In this document: in pieces, positions 33,550 through 44,045 of the stretch
How the letters are laid out: every line of letters begins with the position of its first letter
How positions within the stretch are numbered: position 1 is the first letter of the stretch
Source of the DNA: Haladaptatus litoreus
Lineage (GTDB): Archaea; Halobacteriota; Halobacteria; Halobacteriales; Haladaptataceae
DNA length: 64,000 bases
Assembly: GCF_900156425.1 (NCBI RefSeq)
Contig: NZ_FTNO01000008.1
Location: forward strand, 141,465-205,464
Reading direction: 5' to 3'
The notes under the pieces: model-generated
Told to the model about the DNA's origin: nothing
What the model saw: the letters and a program-made list of their open reading frames with translations, nothing else
Database searches by the model: none
Made by a program: the position numbers and the translations under genes

Positions 33550-33685
33550 ATAGTCTCTGAGACGACCTCTCCAATCACTGTGGAGAAGTCTATACACACT
33601 CCACCTCACGGCTATTTCGGCGATGTTGTTGGACTAGTAGAAATTCAACGGAACTATTATTGATACCCAATCTATCGGAAGTGAC

Positions 33686-33880
33686 ATGTATGAAACATTG
33701 GAAAATACTGGTCTGGGCAGTCGAATGGTCGCAATTGTCTCCGGTATTCTACTTAGCGATTGGATTATCAGAATATTTGAGTTTGAACTGTTTGCTCGAC
33801 TCCTAACAACCTTTGTCTCGATAGCAATCTGTATGATCATTCTTGATCAGATACTGCAAAGAGCTGGCTACTCCCCGTGA
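33686..33880 (+). CDS. Small membrane protein
   Basis: A 64-residue frame with two hydrophobic stretches (MVAIVSGILLSDWIIRIF, LLTTFVSIAICMIILD). It is the last of the run of small membrane genes. The 33881-34167 gap after it holds no gene I can support. Confidence 0.45.
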   Translation: MYETLENTGLGSRMVAIVSGILLSDWIIRIFEFELFARLLTTFVSIAICMIILDQILQRAGYSP

Positions 33881-34167
33881 GAGTCGAACCACACGCAGTG
33901 AGCCGCCATTGCCTTGGAAGCAGCGTTCGCGCATAGTTTTTTGGACCACCCCCGTCCCCAATTTACTTCCGCTTATGGATTTCATGAGTAGTGATTCTTG
34001 GCCTCTCGATTAACCGTTTACAACTTAACAAATCTCATCGACTCATTGATATTTGCTTCTGTGGGATCCCATCCCTGCGGAGAGTTCTTTCCTAAAGTGA
34101 GGAGAGTAGTACCATTCTTATTAAGTAATTTTCTGTTTTATTTCTATACAAAAGAGGGCTAAAGCCG

Positions 34168-34371
34168 TCAGCGAGAAGCGCTATTAGGTGTGTCTAGGAA
34201 GTCCGTCACCCACACATCAGGGCGCGGTGGGTGCAGGTCGCCCATCTCAAGCACGGCATCAGGAGCAGCAAGACAGTGCCCGCACGGACTCAGATGGACC
34301 CGCGACGGACCAGCCACCGTCATCGTCCCAATAACCCGCAGACAGCGCGGACAGCGGTACTTGTACGTCAT
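34168..34371 (-). CDS. Zinc-ribbon protein, third gene of the SWIM-SprT module
   Basis: A 67-residue protein with CPRC near the N-terminus and SPCGHC about 20 residues later (VAGPSRVHLSPCGHCLAAP), a likely zinc ribbon. Its ATG overlaps the SprT stop by four bases (ATGA), so it is translationally coupled. A homologue overlaps the SprT gene at 60860 in the same way. This shows the module originally had three genes. The function is unknown; the Gly-Pro-Ser/Thr segment between the knuckles is shared by both copies. Confidence 0.65.
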   Translation of the reverse strand: MTYKYRCPRCLRVIGTMTVAGPSRVHLSPCGHCLAAPDAVLEMGDLHPPRPDVWVTDFLDTPNSASR

Positions 34372-34934
34372 TCGGTGGCCTCCTCAACGCGCAGCGACCC
34401 GCTACAGTCACCACAACTGTACTTCTCGGGGTGTTTGACCACCTTCGAGCGTTGGTAGCGCGCGAGTCGCCCGTCACAGTCTTCACAAATCACCCACCAG
34501 TTCGGCGATGTGAACCGCTCGCAGTGCTGGGTTGTGTCAAGAGCATCGGTCCAACGGGCGAACGTTCGCCCGTGGTCCGCTTCCCCGAACTCGTGGTACT
34601 GCCATGCGTGAATGAGTTCGTGGCGCACCGTCGAACTGAATTGCTCCCAGCCGTGTTGTTCGTCGGCCGTCCAGGTCAGCACGATCGTAATTGCCTCTGT
34701 TGCAGGGTCGTATTTCGTGACGCCTGCCTGTCGTTGCGCCCGGTGTGAGACCTCCCAGTCGATCGCTTTGACCGGCAAGTCAGGGAAATGCTTGGTGGCG
34801 ATGTCCGCCGCGTGCTGTTGTGCTCGGTCGAGGAGGCCCGTCGGTGTCTTGGGAGTATCGTCGGTCGTAGCGTTCAAGCTTTCCGTGAGCGTTCGCTGGT
34901 CGGTGATATCCGAGACCGTCACTTGGCGTGTCAT
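34368..34934 (-). CDS. SprT-like zinc metalloprotease
   Basis: A 188-residue SprT/Spartan-type protein. The catalytic motif HELIH is at 105-109 with a third ligand in FGEADHG (H121). The C-terminus carries a zinc ribbon (CEDC at 150-153 and CGDC at 174-177). Spartan proteases in eukaryotes degrade proteins crosslinked to DNA; archaeal members are uncharacterised. The N-terminal 55 residues (TDQRTLTESL, LLDRAQQHAADIATKHFPDL) are the module's own conserved part. It is the middle gene of SWIM-SprT-zinc ribbon, 24 bp after the SWIM stop. This is one of two copies without visible defects. Confidence 0.85.
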   Translation of the reverse strand: MTRQVTVSDITDQRTLTESLNATTDDTPKTPTGLLDRAQQHAADIATKHFPDLPVKAIDWEVSHRAQRQAGVTKYDPATEAITIVLTWTADEQHGWEQFSSTVRHELIHAWQYHEFGEADHGRTFARWTDALDTTQHCERFTSPNWWVICEDCDGRLARYQRSKVVKHPEKYSCGDCSGSLRVEEATE

Positions 34935-34958
34935 GGATAAAAACAGCTGAAGCGGTGG

Positions 34959-35312
34959 TTAGTTCGGCAGTTCCTTCCGTCCGGTTCGTACGCATGACCA
35001 GCACGGGAAGTCACTGAGGCCATCGCAGTCACAGTCGTCGGGTTCGGTATCGTCGTCGTCCTCGGAGGGGAAGGCGGTGAGCGTCCCGTCGTCTGTTGCT
35101 CCTTCGACAGCAGCCATGTGTTTGCAGTAGGCGTTACGGTGGACGTGATGCGGGCACGTGCAGGCCATCAGTTCCTCGGTCACGTCGTCGATGGTGACTG
35201 TGTATTGGTGGGCTGCAGGCTTGTCGTGGCTCTCGCAGCACCGAGGTGTCTCAAAGGACAAGCTCACGCCGTATTTCAGAGCCTTCCAGCTTCGCCGCCG
35301 AATCTTCCACAA
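34959..35312 (-). CDS. SWIM zinc-finger protein
   Basis: A 117-residue protein with the SWIM motif CTCPHHVHRNAYCKH (CxCx9CxH) in its middle, preceded by AAHQYTVTIDDVTEELMA and followed by an acidic linker and a second Cys cluster DCDCDGLSDFPCWSC. SWIM domains bind DNA or proteins and occur with recombination and chromatin factors. No ATG precedes the domain; TTG at 35312 is the only upstream start before a stop codon. The N-terminal 30 residues (RSWKALKYGVSLSFE) differ from the better-preserved copy at 48715-49281, so this copy may have a replaced N-terminus. Confidence 0.7.
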   Translation of the reverse strand: MWKIRRRSWKALKYGVSLSFETPRCCESHDKPAAHQYTVTIDDVTEELMACTCPHHVHRNAYCKHMAAVEGATDDGTLTAFPSEDDDDTEPDDCDCDGLSDFPCWSCVRTGRKELPN

Positions 35313-35616
35313 ACCCGGTCAAGACGCTCTCAAAGAAATTGTTCGAATTATCCTCTGACTTACCAACAACGTGCTTCCTATGAGCGAAACTACTAATAGA
35401 TTGTTTAACTACTAGTGAGCTAATGACTATAACATCAGGTCATCCTTCTAAGCGAAAGGAAAAAGAAGATAATAAACGGAAATTTGTCTCTTTCAACACC
35501 ACTAATCGGAGCAACAATGTAATGGGGGCAGGTCGAACAGTCTCCATATTGACTCCTAGTCGTATCTCCACGAGAGCTGAATTATCTCGAATACAGATTC
35601 ACGGAAGTTGTTATTA

Positions 35617-36576
35617 ATGACGAGCATGAATACACGGATCCAAAGTATCATCCTTATTCTGATGATATTGCTCTCACTCATAGGAATAAACTATCTTGCT
35701 GGTATGACTAAAGCGGCACGACGGACAGAGTTTAGCGTTCATCAGGATGGTCAGTGTCACACTGTAACGCCTCTGGGCAATGGGAGTAATTCCGTTCAGG
35801 ACTTCTATGATTATCGGAATAACGAAACAGATCCGTACAGTGATAAATATTCATCATTCGGGACGAATCCCTACCAAAAGAACCAGGTCAGTAATCTTTT
35901 CTTATATCGTGGTTCGAATGGTTTAAATCTGGTATTTCTGCATGATAAGCTAGGAACTAATGACTCTCATTCAAGTACTATCACGATGAATATTTCGGGA
36001 CTTCCGGCAGGTTCCTGGGTTGTGAGAGACGATTGGTATGGGAGAGGCCGTCAGGACGATAATTGGGGCCGCTGGGGGAACTCTGGTTCCGGAAACGAAA
36101 TAGACTGGATGTGGGCGCCTGGGAGAACAGACGGTGGCGCGTACCAAGGTTTGGAGAATCTCGGATTAAACGATACAATCAGAATCACCCCGCGATTTAA
36201 TGAGCGCGCTACCTACTGGGAACAGTGGCCATTCTCTGGAGGTAATAATCGGACTCAAGGCTGGCAACTTATTTCTGCGGATGGACAAGTAGTTTCACTA
36301 GATATGGACACAACGATTACTATTCAAGCTGGATCATGTAACGGTAGTCAGGATCCGACCACGTCAGTTTTTCTTTCAGAGACGCATGGAACGACAGATA
36401 GGACTCCAAATATAACAGAAAGTCAGCAAACAACACAGACAACATCGTCACCAATCTCTCAATCAAGCACCCAATCAAAAAGTAGCAGCAATAAGGGGCA
36501 GCCTGGATTTAGGATGATCACTGCACCCTTAGCATTTTTCATTATATTGATATTATTTATAACAAAACGTTACTAA
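35617..36576 (+). CDS. Secreted surface protein with PGF-CTERM-like anchor
   Basis: A 319-residue protein. An N-terminal hydrophobic signal (SIILILMILLSLIGINYLAG) leads to an extracellular part rich in Asn, Gly, Trp and Tyr with many N-x-S/T sites. A Ser/Thr/Gln-rich stalk follows, then GQPGFRMITAPLAFFIILIL and a short basic end KRY. The PGF motif, helix and basic tail are the archaeosortase sorting signal pattern. ATG at 35617 was chosen; a later ATG is at 35626. The gene and its flanks are clearly more AT-rich than the neighbours, which suggests recent transfer. The 35313-35616 gap before it shows no gene. Confidence 0.65.
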   Translation: MTSMNTRIQSIILILMILLSLIGINYLAGMTKAARRTEFSVHQDGQCHTVTPLGNGSNSVQDFYDYRNNETDPYSDKYSSFGTNPYQKNQVSNLFLYRGSNGLNLVFLHDKLGTNDSHSSTITMNISGLPAGSWVVRDDWYGRGRQDDNWGRWGNSGSGNEIDWMWAPGRTDGGAYQGLENLGLNDTIRITPRFNERATYWEQWPFSGGNNRTQGWQLISADGQVVSLDMDTTITIQAGSCNGSQDPTTSVFLSETHGTTDRTPNITESQQTTQTTSSPISQSSTQSKSSSNKGQPGFRMITAPLAFFIILILFITKRY

Positions 36577-36709
36577 GACAATACTCGTATTTTGAGCTCA
36601 CTGATATTCTGGCGAGACTGTTTCTACTACTTTACCTACCTAGACGACGTTACAGAAAATCTTCCTCGTATCTACTCCTTGCCGCGAGAACTACTTAAAC
36701 AGGACTCGG

Positions 36710-37036
36710 TCAGTAACCGTCGCCCTCCTCAACGCGTAGTGATCCACTGCACTCACTACAGCTATACTGCTCGGGGTTGCGAACTGTCTTCGAGCGTCGA
36801 TACCGGGCAATCCGACCGCCGCAGTCCTCACAGACAAGCCACCACGTTGGCGTGGTGAAGCGGTCGCAGTGTTGCGAGGTATCGAGGCGGTCTATCCACC
36901 GGGTGAACGTTTGCCCGTGATCTGCGTCGCCGAACTCGTGGTACTGCCATGCGTGAATGAGTTCGTGGCGCACGGTCGCACTGAATTGCTCCCAACCGTA
37001 GTGTTCGTAGGCGTCCCAGGTCATTGAGATTGTGAT
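36710..37036 (-). pseudogene. SprT-like gene, C-terminal half (split by GH cassette)
   Basis: Sequence matches SprT residues about 82 to the end: ITISMTW, then RHELIHAWQYHEFGDADHG and the zinc ribbon ending SGSLRVEEGDGY. The N-terminal half is missing; upstream sequence switches abruptly at about 37037. The missing residues 1-71 lie at 40945-41158 with a SWIM relic after them, on the far side of the GH32/GH68 genes. The 37037-37340 gap holds no recognisable gene. Confidence 0.75.
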
Positions 37037-37331
37037 CTGAGGCAGATTTCGAATGTGGATATTGCTGACCAATGGATGCTCAGCGTGTTTACCGCTTTGC
37101 TTGACAAAAAGTTGGATATGGCGGGCACAGTCGTCGATGTTAAAATTCCTATGGAGATAACGGGAATTGAAGCAACCGATATTTGGCTACGCCTGACCCG
37201 ACAACAAATCCAATTGACACAACAAACGTCGCACCTCGCTACGCAATTGGTCACGACCCGTGAAACCCATACAAGTTGTCACTAATAACCCCGATTCAAA
37301 GCCGTGTCGATTATATGTTGTGCACTGATAG

Positions 37332-39497
<2,166 letters not shown>

Positions 39498-39498
39498 T

Positions 39499-40794
39499 TC
39501 AGTACGCGCTGTTGTCGACGTCGATGTCCTCGTCGTTCATCGCGCGGTAGCGAACGTGGTCTGGTGCCGTCAGTGACTCCTCTTCAAGTGGAATCCGTCC
39601 GTATTCGAGCTCGCCCCAAATGCGGGTTCGGTTCCCCGCCACTTGGAGGCGAAGCGTCGGCGCGTACGTTCCACCGAAGCGCCGGAGTTGCTCGGATTCC
39701 GGGAGAAACGCGACGTCATTGAGCGAGAGACCGTTGAGGTCGAAGTAGTTGAAAAAAGACGTCACGAGAATTTCATCGCCATGTCCGAAGGCCAACCACG
39801 AGTAGGCCTGGAACGGGGCGTTGTCGGGATTCGCGACGACGAGTCCAGTTTCGTTCAGCGGTTCATAAGGACCGAAAAGGGAGTCCGCGACGAAGCCATA
39901 GAGCGCGTCGAAGCCGCTGAGGCCGGGTGCGAACGTGTGTTGGTGGCTCGGAGTGAAGAGGTAGTAACGCTCGTTCCGAACAACGATGTGTGGCCGTTCG
40001 AGTTCTTGATTGACGCGTTCGCCGTCGAGGAGCGGGTCGAGAAATTCCCAGTCCGTCGGGTCGCCCATCTCGGAGTGTGCGATACCGATACAGCCGTTGT
40101 ACGTCCGCTCCGGGTCGGGGTCGTCGATCGGGGTATTCCCCTCGAAAAGGAGGTACGTCTCCTCCGTCTCAGGATCCTCGAAGAACCACGGGTCACGAAA
40201 GGTGTAGATCGGGCCGTTCTGGCGCATTGATTGTTCCTGTGTCTGGTAGTGCTTACCATCGGGTTCGAGAAGCACCGAATGGTTCCATTGCCCGTCGATA
40301 TGGAACCCCTCCTCATCAGTCACAATCGTTCCGCCCGTTCCGACGCAGATCCGTTGCTCATAGGTGAGTTCGGGTTCGTCACCCAACCCGGCAGCAGTAT
40401 AATAGGCATAGATGTCCCCATCATCCAACAGGACTGAGCCGGCCCACTGGCGGGAGCCGAACGCTTCACCCTCGGTGAAAATCGGTCCGCCGTAGGTCCA
40501 CTCGCGTCCGTCCGTCGAGTAGAAGTATCGGATGCACGCTTCATCATGGCGCTTTCCGGGGAGAAGCGACGACGAGGCGGACAGAGAGAACGCGACCCGG
40601 TAGCCGTCCACTTCGGCGAGTGACCCGTCGCGCTCGCGCAGAAACCACGTGTCCCAGAGATGATACTCGTCGCTGATTCGCTGTTCGGGCGGATAGATTA
40701 TCGGTGCGGTCGTATCGGGAGTGCGGCGGAGTCGGGATGCGTGGTCGCGCGTCCACTTGGAGCGCGCTATTCGGCCATTGTGCGGACGAGACAT
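39499..40794 (-). CDS. GH68 fructosyltransferase (levansucrase/inulosucrase type)
   Basis: A 431-residue family 68 enzyme that builds fructans from sucrose or hydrolyses it. The catalytic triad is visible: nucleophile D48 in LWDTW, transition-state stabiliser D201 in FRDPW, and acid/base E266 in ELERPHI. It lacks a signal peptide, unlike most bacterial levansucrases; known haloarchaeal relatives vary in export. The gene is tail-to-tail with the GH32 gene, and the pair is GC-rich compared with flanking DNA. The pair could make and break the same polymer. Confidence 0.9.
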   Translation of the reverse strand: MSRPHNGRIARSKWTRDHASRLRRTPDTTAPIIYPPEQRISDEYHLWDTWFLRERDGSLAEVDGYRVAFSLSASSSLLPGKRHDEACIRYFYSTDGREWTYGGPIFTEGEAFGSRQWAGSVLLDDGDIYAYYTAAGLGDEPELTYEQRICVGTGGTIVTDEEGFHIDGQWNHSVLLEPDGKHYQTQEQSMRQNGPIYTFRDPWFFEDPETEETYLLFEGNTPIDDPDPERTYNGCIGIAHSEMGDPTDWEFLDPLLDGERVNQELERPHIVVRNERYYLFTPSHQHTFAPGLSGFDALYGFVADSLFGPYEPLNETGLVVANPDNAPFQAYSWLAFGHGDEILVTSFFNYFDLNGLSLNDVAFLPESEQLRRFGGTYAPTLRLQVAGNRTRIWGELEYGRIPLEEESLTAPDHVRYRAMNDEDIDVDNSAY

Positions 40795-40944
40795 TCCTAC
40801 GCGCCTGTTTTCGTTTGGACGACTAAAGTTTCACTCCTCGCCACCGTCAGGATAGGTATCCGGTCGGAAAATCGCTATTCGTCCCGCGGTGGTGCCAGCT
40901 GGTGCTTCCGGCTTGTAGGCTGCCAGTGCGCAACACAGGACAAA

Positions 40945-41158
40945 TCGCCTGCCTGTCGCTGTGCTCGGTGTGAGACCTCCCAATCGATCGTTTCGACCGG
41001 CAGGTCGGGGAAGTGTTCGTCGCGACGTTCGGTGCGTGCTGTTGTGCTCGGTCGAGGAGGGCCGTCGGTGCCTCGGGAGCGTTGTCGGTCGCAGCGTTCG
41101 CGCTTTTGGTGAGCGTTCGCTGGTCGGTAATATCTGTTAATGTCACTTGGCGTGCCAT
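40945..41158 (-). pseudogene. SprT-like gene, N-terminal half (split by GH cassette)
   Basis: From the ATG at 41158 the frame reads VTLTDITDQRTLTKSANAAT and LLDRAQQHAPNVATN, then a frameshift near 41020 moves it to another frame. Nucleotide similarity to SprT continues to about codon 71 and stops near 40945. It is the counterpart of the C-terminal half at 36710-37036. Confidence 0.7.
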
Positions 41159-41183
41159 GGATAGAAAAGACTGCAGCGGTGGT

Positions 41184-41405
41184 TAGTTCGGCAGTTCCTT
41201 TCGTCCTGTCCTCACGCATGGCCAGCACGGGAAGCCATTCAGGCCGTCACAGTCGCAGTCTTCGGGTTCGACGTTGTTGTCGTCCTCGGACGGGAAGGCC
41301 TCAAGCGTCCCGTCGTCGGTTGCGTTTTCGACAGCAGCCATGCGTTTGCAGTTGGTGGTGGCCGTGGTGTGGGCACGTACAGGCCAGTAGTTCGCTGGTC
41401 ACGTA
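41184..41405 (-). pseudogene. SWIM zinc-finger gene relic
   Basis: Matches the C-terminal two thirds of the SWIM genes: the end CWPCVRTGRKELPN-like, the acidic linker and the KHMAAVE region. Frame is lost within the SWIM motif, where a short stretch is deleted (41350-41400). It stands upstream of the SprT N-terminal half in normal module order. Confidence 0.65.
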
Positions 41406-41461
41406 AAACTAGGAATCCCGCCGATCTTGATGAACAACCGCGAACAAACAGCGAGTATCAG

Positions 41462-41926
41462 TCATAGGATGCCAACATCTTCAGGGACAACTGTGAGTCC
41501 GAGGGTTCGGAAATCACTGTCGAAGGCAAATACATGGTCAACATCACGCTCATCCGCCAGCACACCAGTCATGTGATCAACAAAGGAAATTTGCTGATCA
41601 TCATATCGACCGAATTCCGTACACGTGTTTGCGAACGCTGCTGGACCAGGATAGAGAATTGTCAAATTTGGTGACTCACGAATACGTCTGATCCCCTCAA
41701 CAGCTGCAGCGTGGCCTAGTTTCCGAAGCATTAGTGTTGCGAGTTCGCCGACCGCAAAGCTACTAATATAGAGCGGTCGGTATGGAGCCTCACCTGTTCG
41801 GATATTCTGCATGACACCGCGAGCAGTATCGTGTCGCTCATCATTCGGATTGAAGACGGCAAAGAGCGCGCCGGTATCAACAAAGAGAGAACGTGCAGCG
41901 TCAGCAGTAGATGTGTTTGTCGACAT
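41462..41926 (-). CDS. PIN-domain toxin
   Basis: A 154-residue PIN protein: first acidic ligand D17 in SLFVDTGALFAVF, a central Glu in ISSFAVGELATLML, and an acidic cluster in ISFVDHMTGVLADERDVDH, then FAFDSDFRTLG. It should be a Mg-dependent RNase. Its ATG overlaps the stop of the upstream winged-helix gene by one base (TAATG), so the two are coupled, with the regulator probably serving as antitoxin. Confidence 0.8.
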   Translation of the reverse strand: MSTNTSTADAARSLFVDTGALFAVFNPNDERHDTARGVMQNIRTGEAPYRPLYISSFAVGELATLMLRKLGHAAAVEGIRRIRESPNLTILYPGPAAFANTCTEFGRYDDQQISFVDHMTGVLADERDVDHVFAFDSDFRTLGLTVVPEDVGIL

Positions 41927-42300
41927 TATTCGTCGTCAGTGTTCGCTTCGATTGGACCATAGAGATATTCGTCGACGTTTGCGGCATCTGTCGGTTCCTC
42001 ACTCGCAAATGTTGGTGGCTCCGCAAATAGTGGATCATCGGGGTCAAATTCGGTTGCTGCTTGAGCGTCATCCGCCCGCCACCATAGGACGGTTCGTCCT
42101 GATTTGCGTCGATGGATACGTCCTTGTTCATGTAGCTGGCCGAGTTTCTGCCGTGCGGCCTCTGTTGAACAATCGAGAACATCGGCAACGTCGCGCGAAG
42201 TGATCGTCGGACCCTCGATTTGATCGAAAACACGGAGCACGCGCTCAAGCGTGATTGTTTCGGCATAGTGACCGGACTCTGTGCGTGATTGGTCGCTCAT
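41926..42300 (-). CDS. Winged-helix putative antitoxin of the PIN toxin
   Basis: A 124-residue protein with an N-terminal winged helix (ITLERVLRVFDQIEGPTITS, DVADVLDCSTEAARQKLGQL, HRRKSGRTVLWW) and a 50-residue acidic, Pro-rich tail ending DEYLYGPIEANTDDE. The tail would suit binding a PIN toxin. It lies first in the two-gene unit with the PIN gene. This antitoxin class differs from the AbrB type at 5445. Confidence 0.75.
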   Translation of the reverse strand: MSDQSRTESGHYAETITLERVLRVFDQIEGPTITSRDVADVLDCSTEAARQKLGQLHEQGRIHRRKSGRTVLWWRADDAQAATEFDPDDPLFAEPPTFASEEPTDAANVDEYLYGPIEANTDDE

Positions 42301-42367
42301 ATTCGGTTGATAGTGCTCCTATTGCCTTAACCGTATTGGAATACGCAAATGGTAGTTGAAGCAGTAG

Positions 42368-42696
42368 TTAGTTCGGCAGTTCCTTCCGGCCTGTTCGCAC
42401 GCACGGCCAGCACGGAAAGCCACTGAGGCCCTCGCAGTCGCAGTCTTTGGGTTCGGCATCGTTGTCCTCGGACGGGAAGACCTCGAGAGTCCCGTCGTCG
42501 GTTGCGTTTTCGACGGCAGCCATGTGTTTGCAGACGGCGTTTCGGTGGGCGTGGTGCGGGCAGGTGCAGGCCATCAGTTCCTCGGTCACGTCGTCGATGG
42601 AGACAGTGTACTGGTGGGCTGCGGGGTTCTCGTGGCTTTTGTTGGTGACGTCGATGAGTCCGGGGGCATTGACGTCGAAGGAAAATCGGTTCTACA
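42368..42696 (-). pseudogene. SWIM zinc-finger gene, N-terminally truncated
   Basis: Decodes from FSFDVNAPGLIDVTN through the SWIM motif CTCPHHAHRNAVCKH to the normal end CVRTGRKELPN. Upstream of FSFDV the frame meets TAG and similarity stops, 15 bp from the end of the S8 protease gene. An ATG at 42589 inside the domain would give 73 residues, too few for the full fold. The SprT gene that should follow is gone; only the conserved spacer GAAGCAGTAGTTAG remains. Confidence 0.7.
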
Positions 42697-42710
42697 AGCC
42701 CCGAGGAAAC

Positions 42711-44045
42711 TCACTGCGATACTGCTGCGTACGTATCGAGATATCCCGAGCCGTAGTATTTCTTGTCATATCCCTTGGGCACCTCGGCAACTTGTTTCAG
42801 GGTGCTTTTGAGTTGGTTCGCATTCATCTGTGGATTTGCACTCTTCAGTAGTGCGGCGGCGCCAGCGACCTGTGGTGCAGCCATTGAGGTACCTGCATAC
42901 CAGTCATAGCCGTAGGTGGCTCCAAGATATTCATCAGCATCATTGTATTCCGGTATGGCGACAGTGTTCAACACGAGATCATACTTCCAATTAACCCCGG
43001 TTCCGACCGCTTCTTCATCTACATTGCCACCGGGTGCCGCGAGATCCACAGCGTTCGTTCCGTAATTCGTGTAGTACGCGGGGGCATACGGCGGTTCTTC
43101 AAGTCCTTTGTCTCTCCACATGAATCCGATTGGGCCAGTCGCGCTCACAGTTAGGCCTCCGGCGGTCTCCGAGGAATCACGCTGGTCTTTGTCGAACTGG
43201 AGAGTTCCACCCCAGTTACCACACGCATGGGTAAGGACCGTCCCCTGCCGGTTCGCGTAAGTGGTTGTTCGCTGCATCGATTTGCCCCAGAATTTGCCCC
43301 AGCCATCCTCGCGGAAGCGGAACGTCCACCCCAGACTGAGATTCGCGGCGTCAGCACCAATTTCGGCACTGTAAACGATGGCTGCTAAGACGTCACCCAT
43401 CCATGCGGAGAAACTAGCTGAATTGACCTCGGAGAATACACGCAAGTCAACGAGTTCTGTCGCTGGCGCTGAGCCGATGACGCCCGTATCGTTCTGATCG
43501 CTGGCTGCAATACTCCCGGCGACGTGTGTGCCGTGGGGGCCACCATATGGGCCGGGTGCGCCGAGGGAGTCTGGCGTGAAGTTCTTCGAGAGATCTGCGT
43601 TTACAGTGCCCTGTAATTCGGGGTGGCCTGCGCCAATGCCAGAATCGATTACAGCGACGCGAGTGCCTTCTCCACGAGTGATTTCGTGGGTCGCCGGAAT
43701 TTGTTGATCTTGCTTGTCCCACTGATACTCGTATAGGTCTTCTCCTTCTGGCGGATACACGACACGTGCTGACTGTCTGAAAACCGCGTCAGGTAGTCTG
43801 GGTGAGTACTGTTTGTCGCGGGCATATTGTGCGCCGCCGAGTGCGTCTTCGGTTGCGTTCACGACAAGGAGATCCACTGGGGCAAGGTCGTGAATTACTT
43901 CGACGTTTCGTTCGCTGCCCAAGCTTTGTCGGTCGACGATGAATCGCTGGGTTGAGTCGGCTCCGACGAGTGATGATGTGAGCGCGAGCGCACCGAGGGT
44001 GGTTCCAGTTGTTTCGAGGAATTGTCGACGGTTGTAGTGTGTCAT
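42711..44045 (-). CDS. Tat-exported S8 subtilisin-like protease
   Basis: A 444-residue subtilase. A Tat signal (YNRRQFLETTGTTLGALALT) leads an inhibitor-like propeptide (about 34-100) and then the catalytic domain with D134 (VAVIDSGIG), H171 (HGTHVAGS), oxyanion N277 (ACGN) and S387 (GTSMAAPQVAG). It resembles halolysins but lacks their C-terminal extension. It degrades extracellular protein. Its start overlaps the stop of the M14 gene by four bases, so both are made from one transcript. Confidence 0.9.
   Translation of the reverse strand: MTHYNRRQFLETTGTTLGALALTSSLVGADSTQRFIVDRQSLGSERNVEVIHDLAPVDLLVVNATEDALGGAQYARDKQYSPRLPDAVFRQSARVVYPPEGEDLYEYQWDKQDQQIPATHEITRGEGTRVAVIDSGIGAGHPELQGTVNADLSKNFTPDSLGAPGPYGGPHGTHVAGSIAASDQNDTGVIGSAPATELVDLRVFSEVNSASFSAWMGDVLAAIVYSAEIGADAANLSLGWTFRFREDGWGKFWGKSMQRTTTYANRQGTVLTHACGNWGGTLQFDKDQRDSSETAGGLTVSATGPIGFMWRDKGLEEPPYAPAYYTNYGTNAVDLAAPGGNVDEEAVGTGVNWKYDLVLNTVAIPEYNDADEYLGATYGYDWYAGTSMAAPQVAGAAALLKSANPQMNANQLKSTLKQVAEVPKGYDKKYYGSGYLDTYAAVSQ

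Noticed and set aside
37055..37285. A 76-codon plus-strand frame beside the SprT half
   Set aside because: No family, no promoter and it spans the breakpoint; probably chance.
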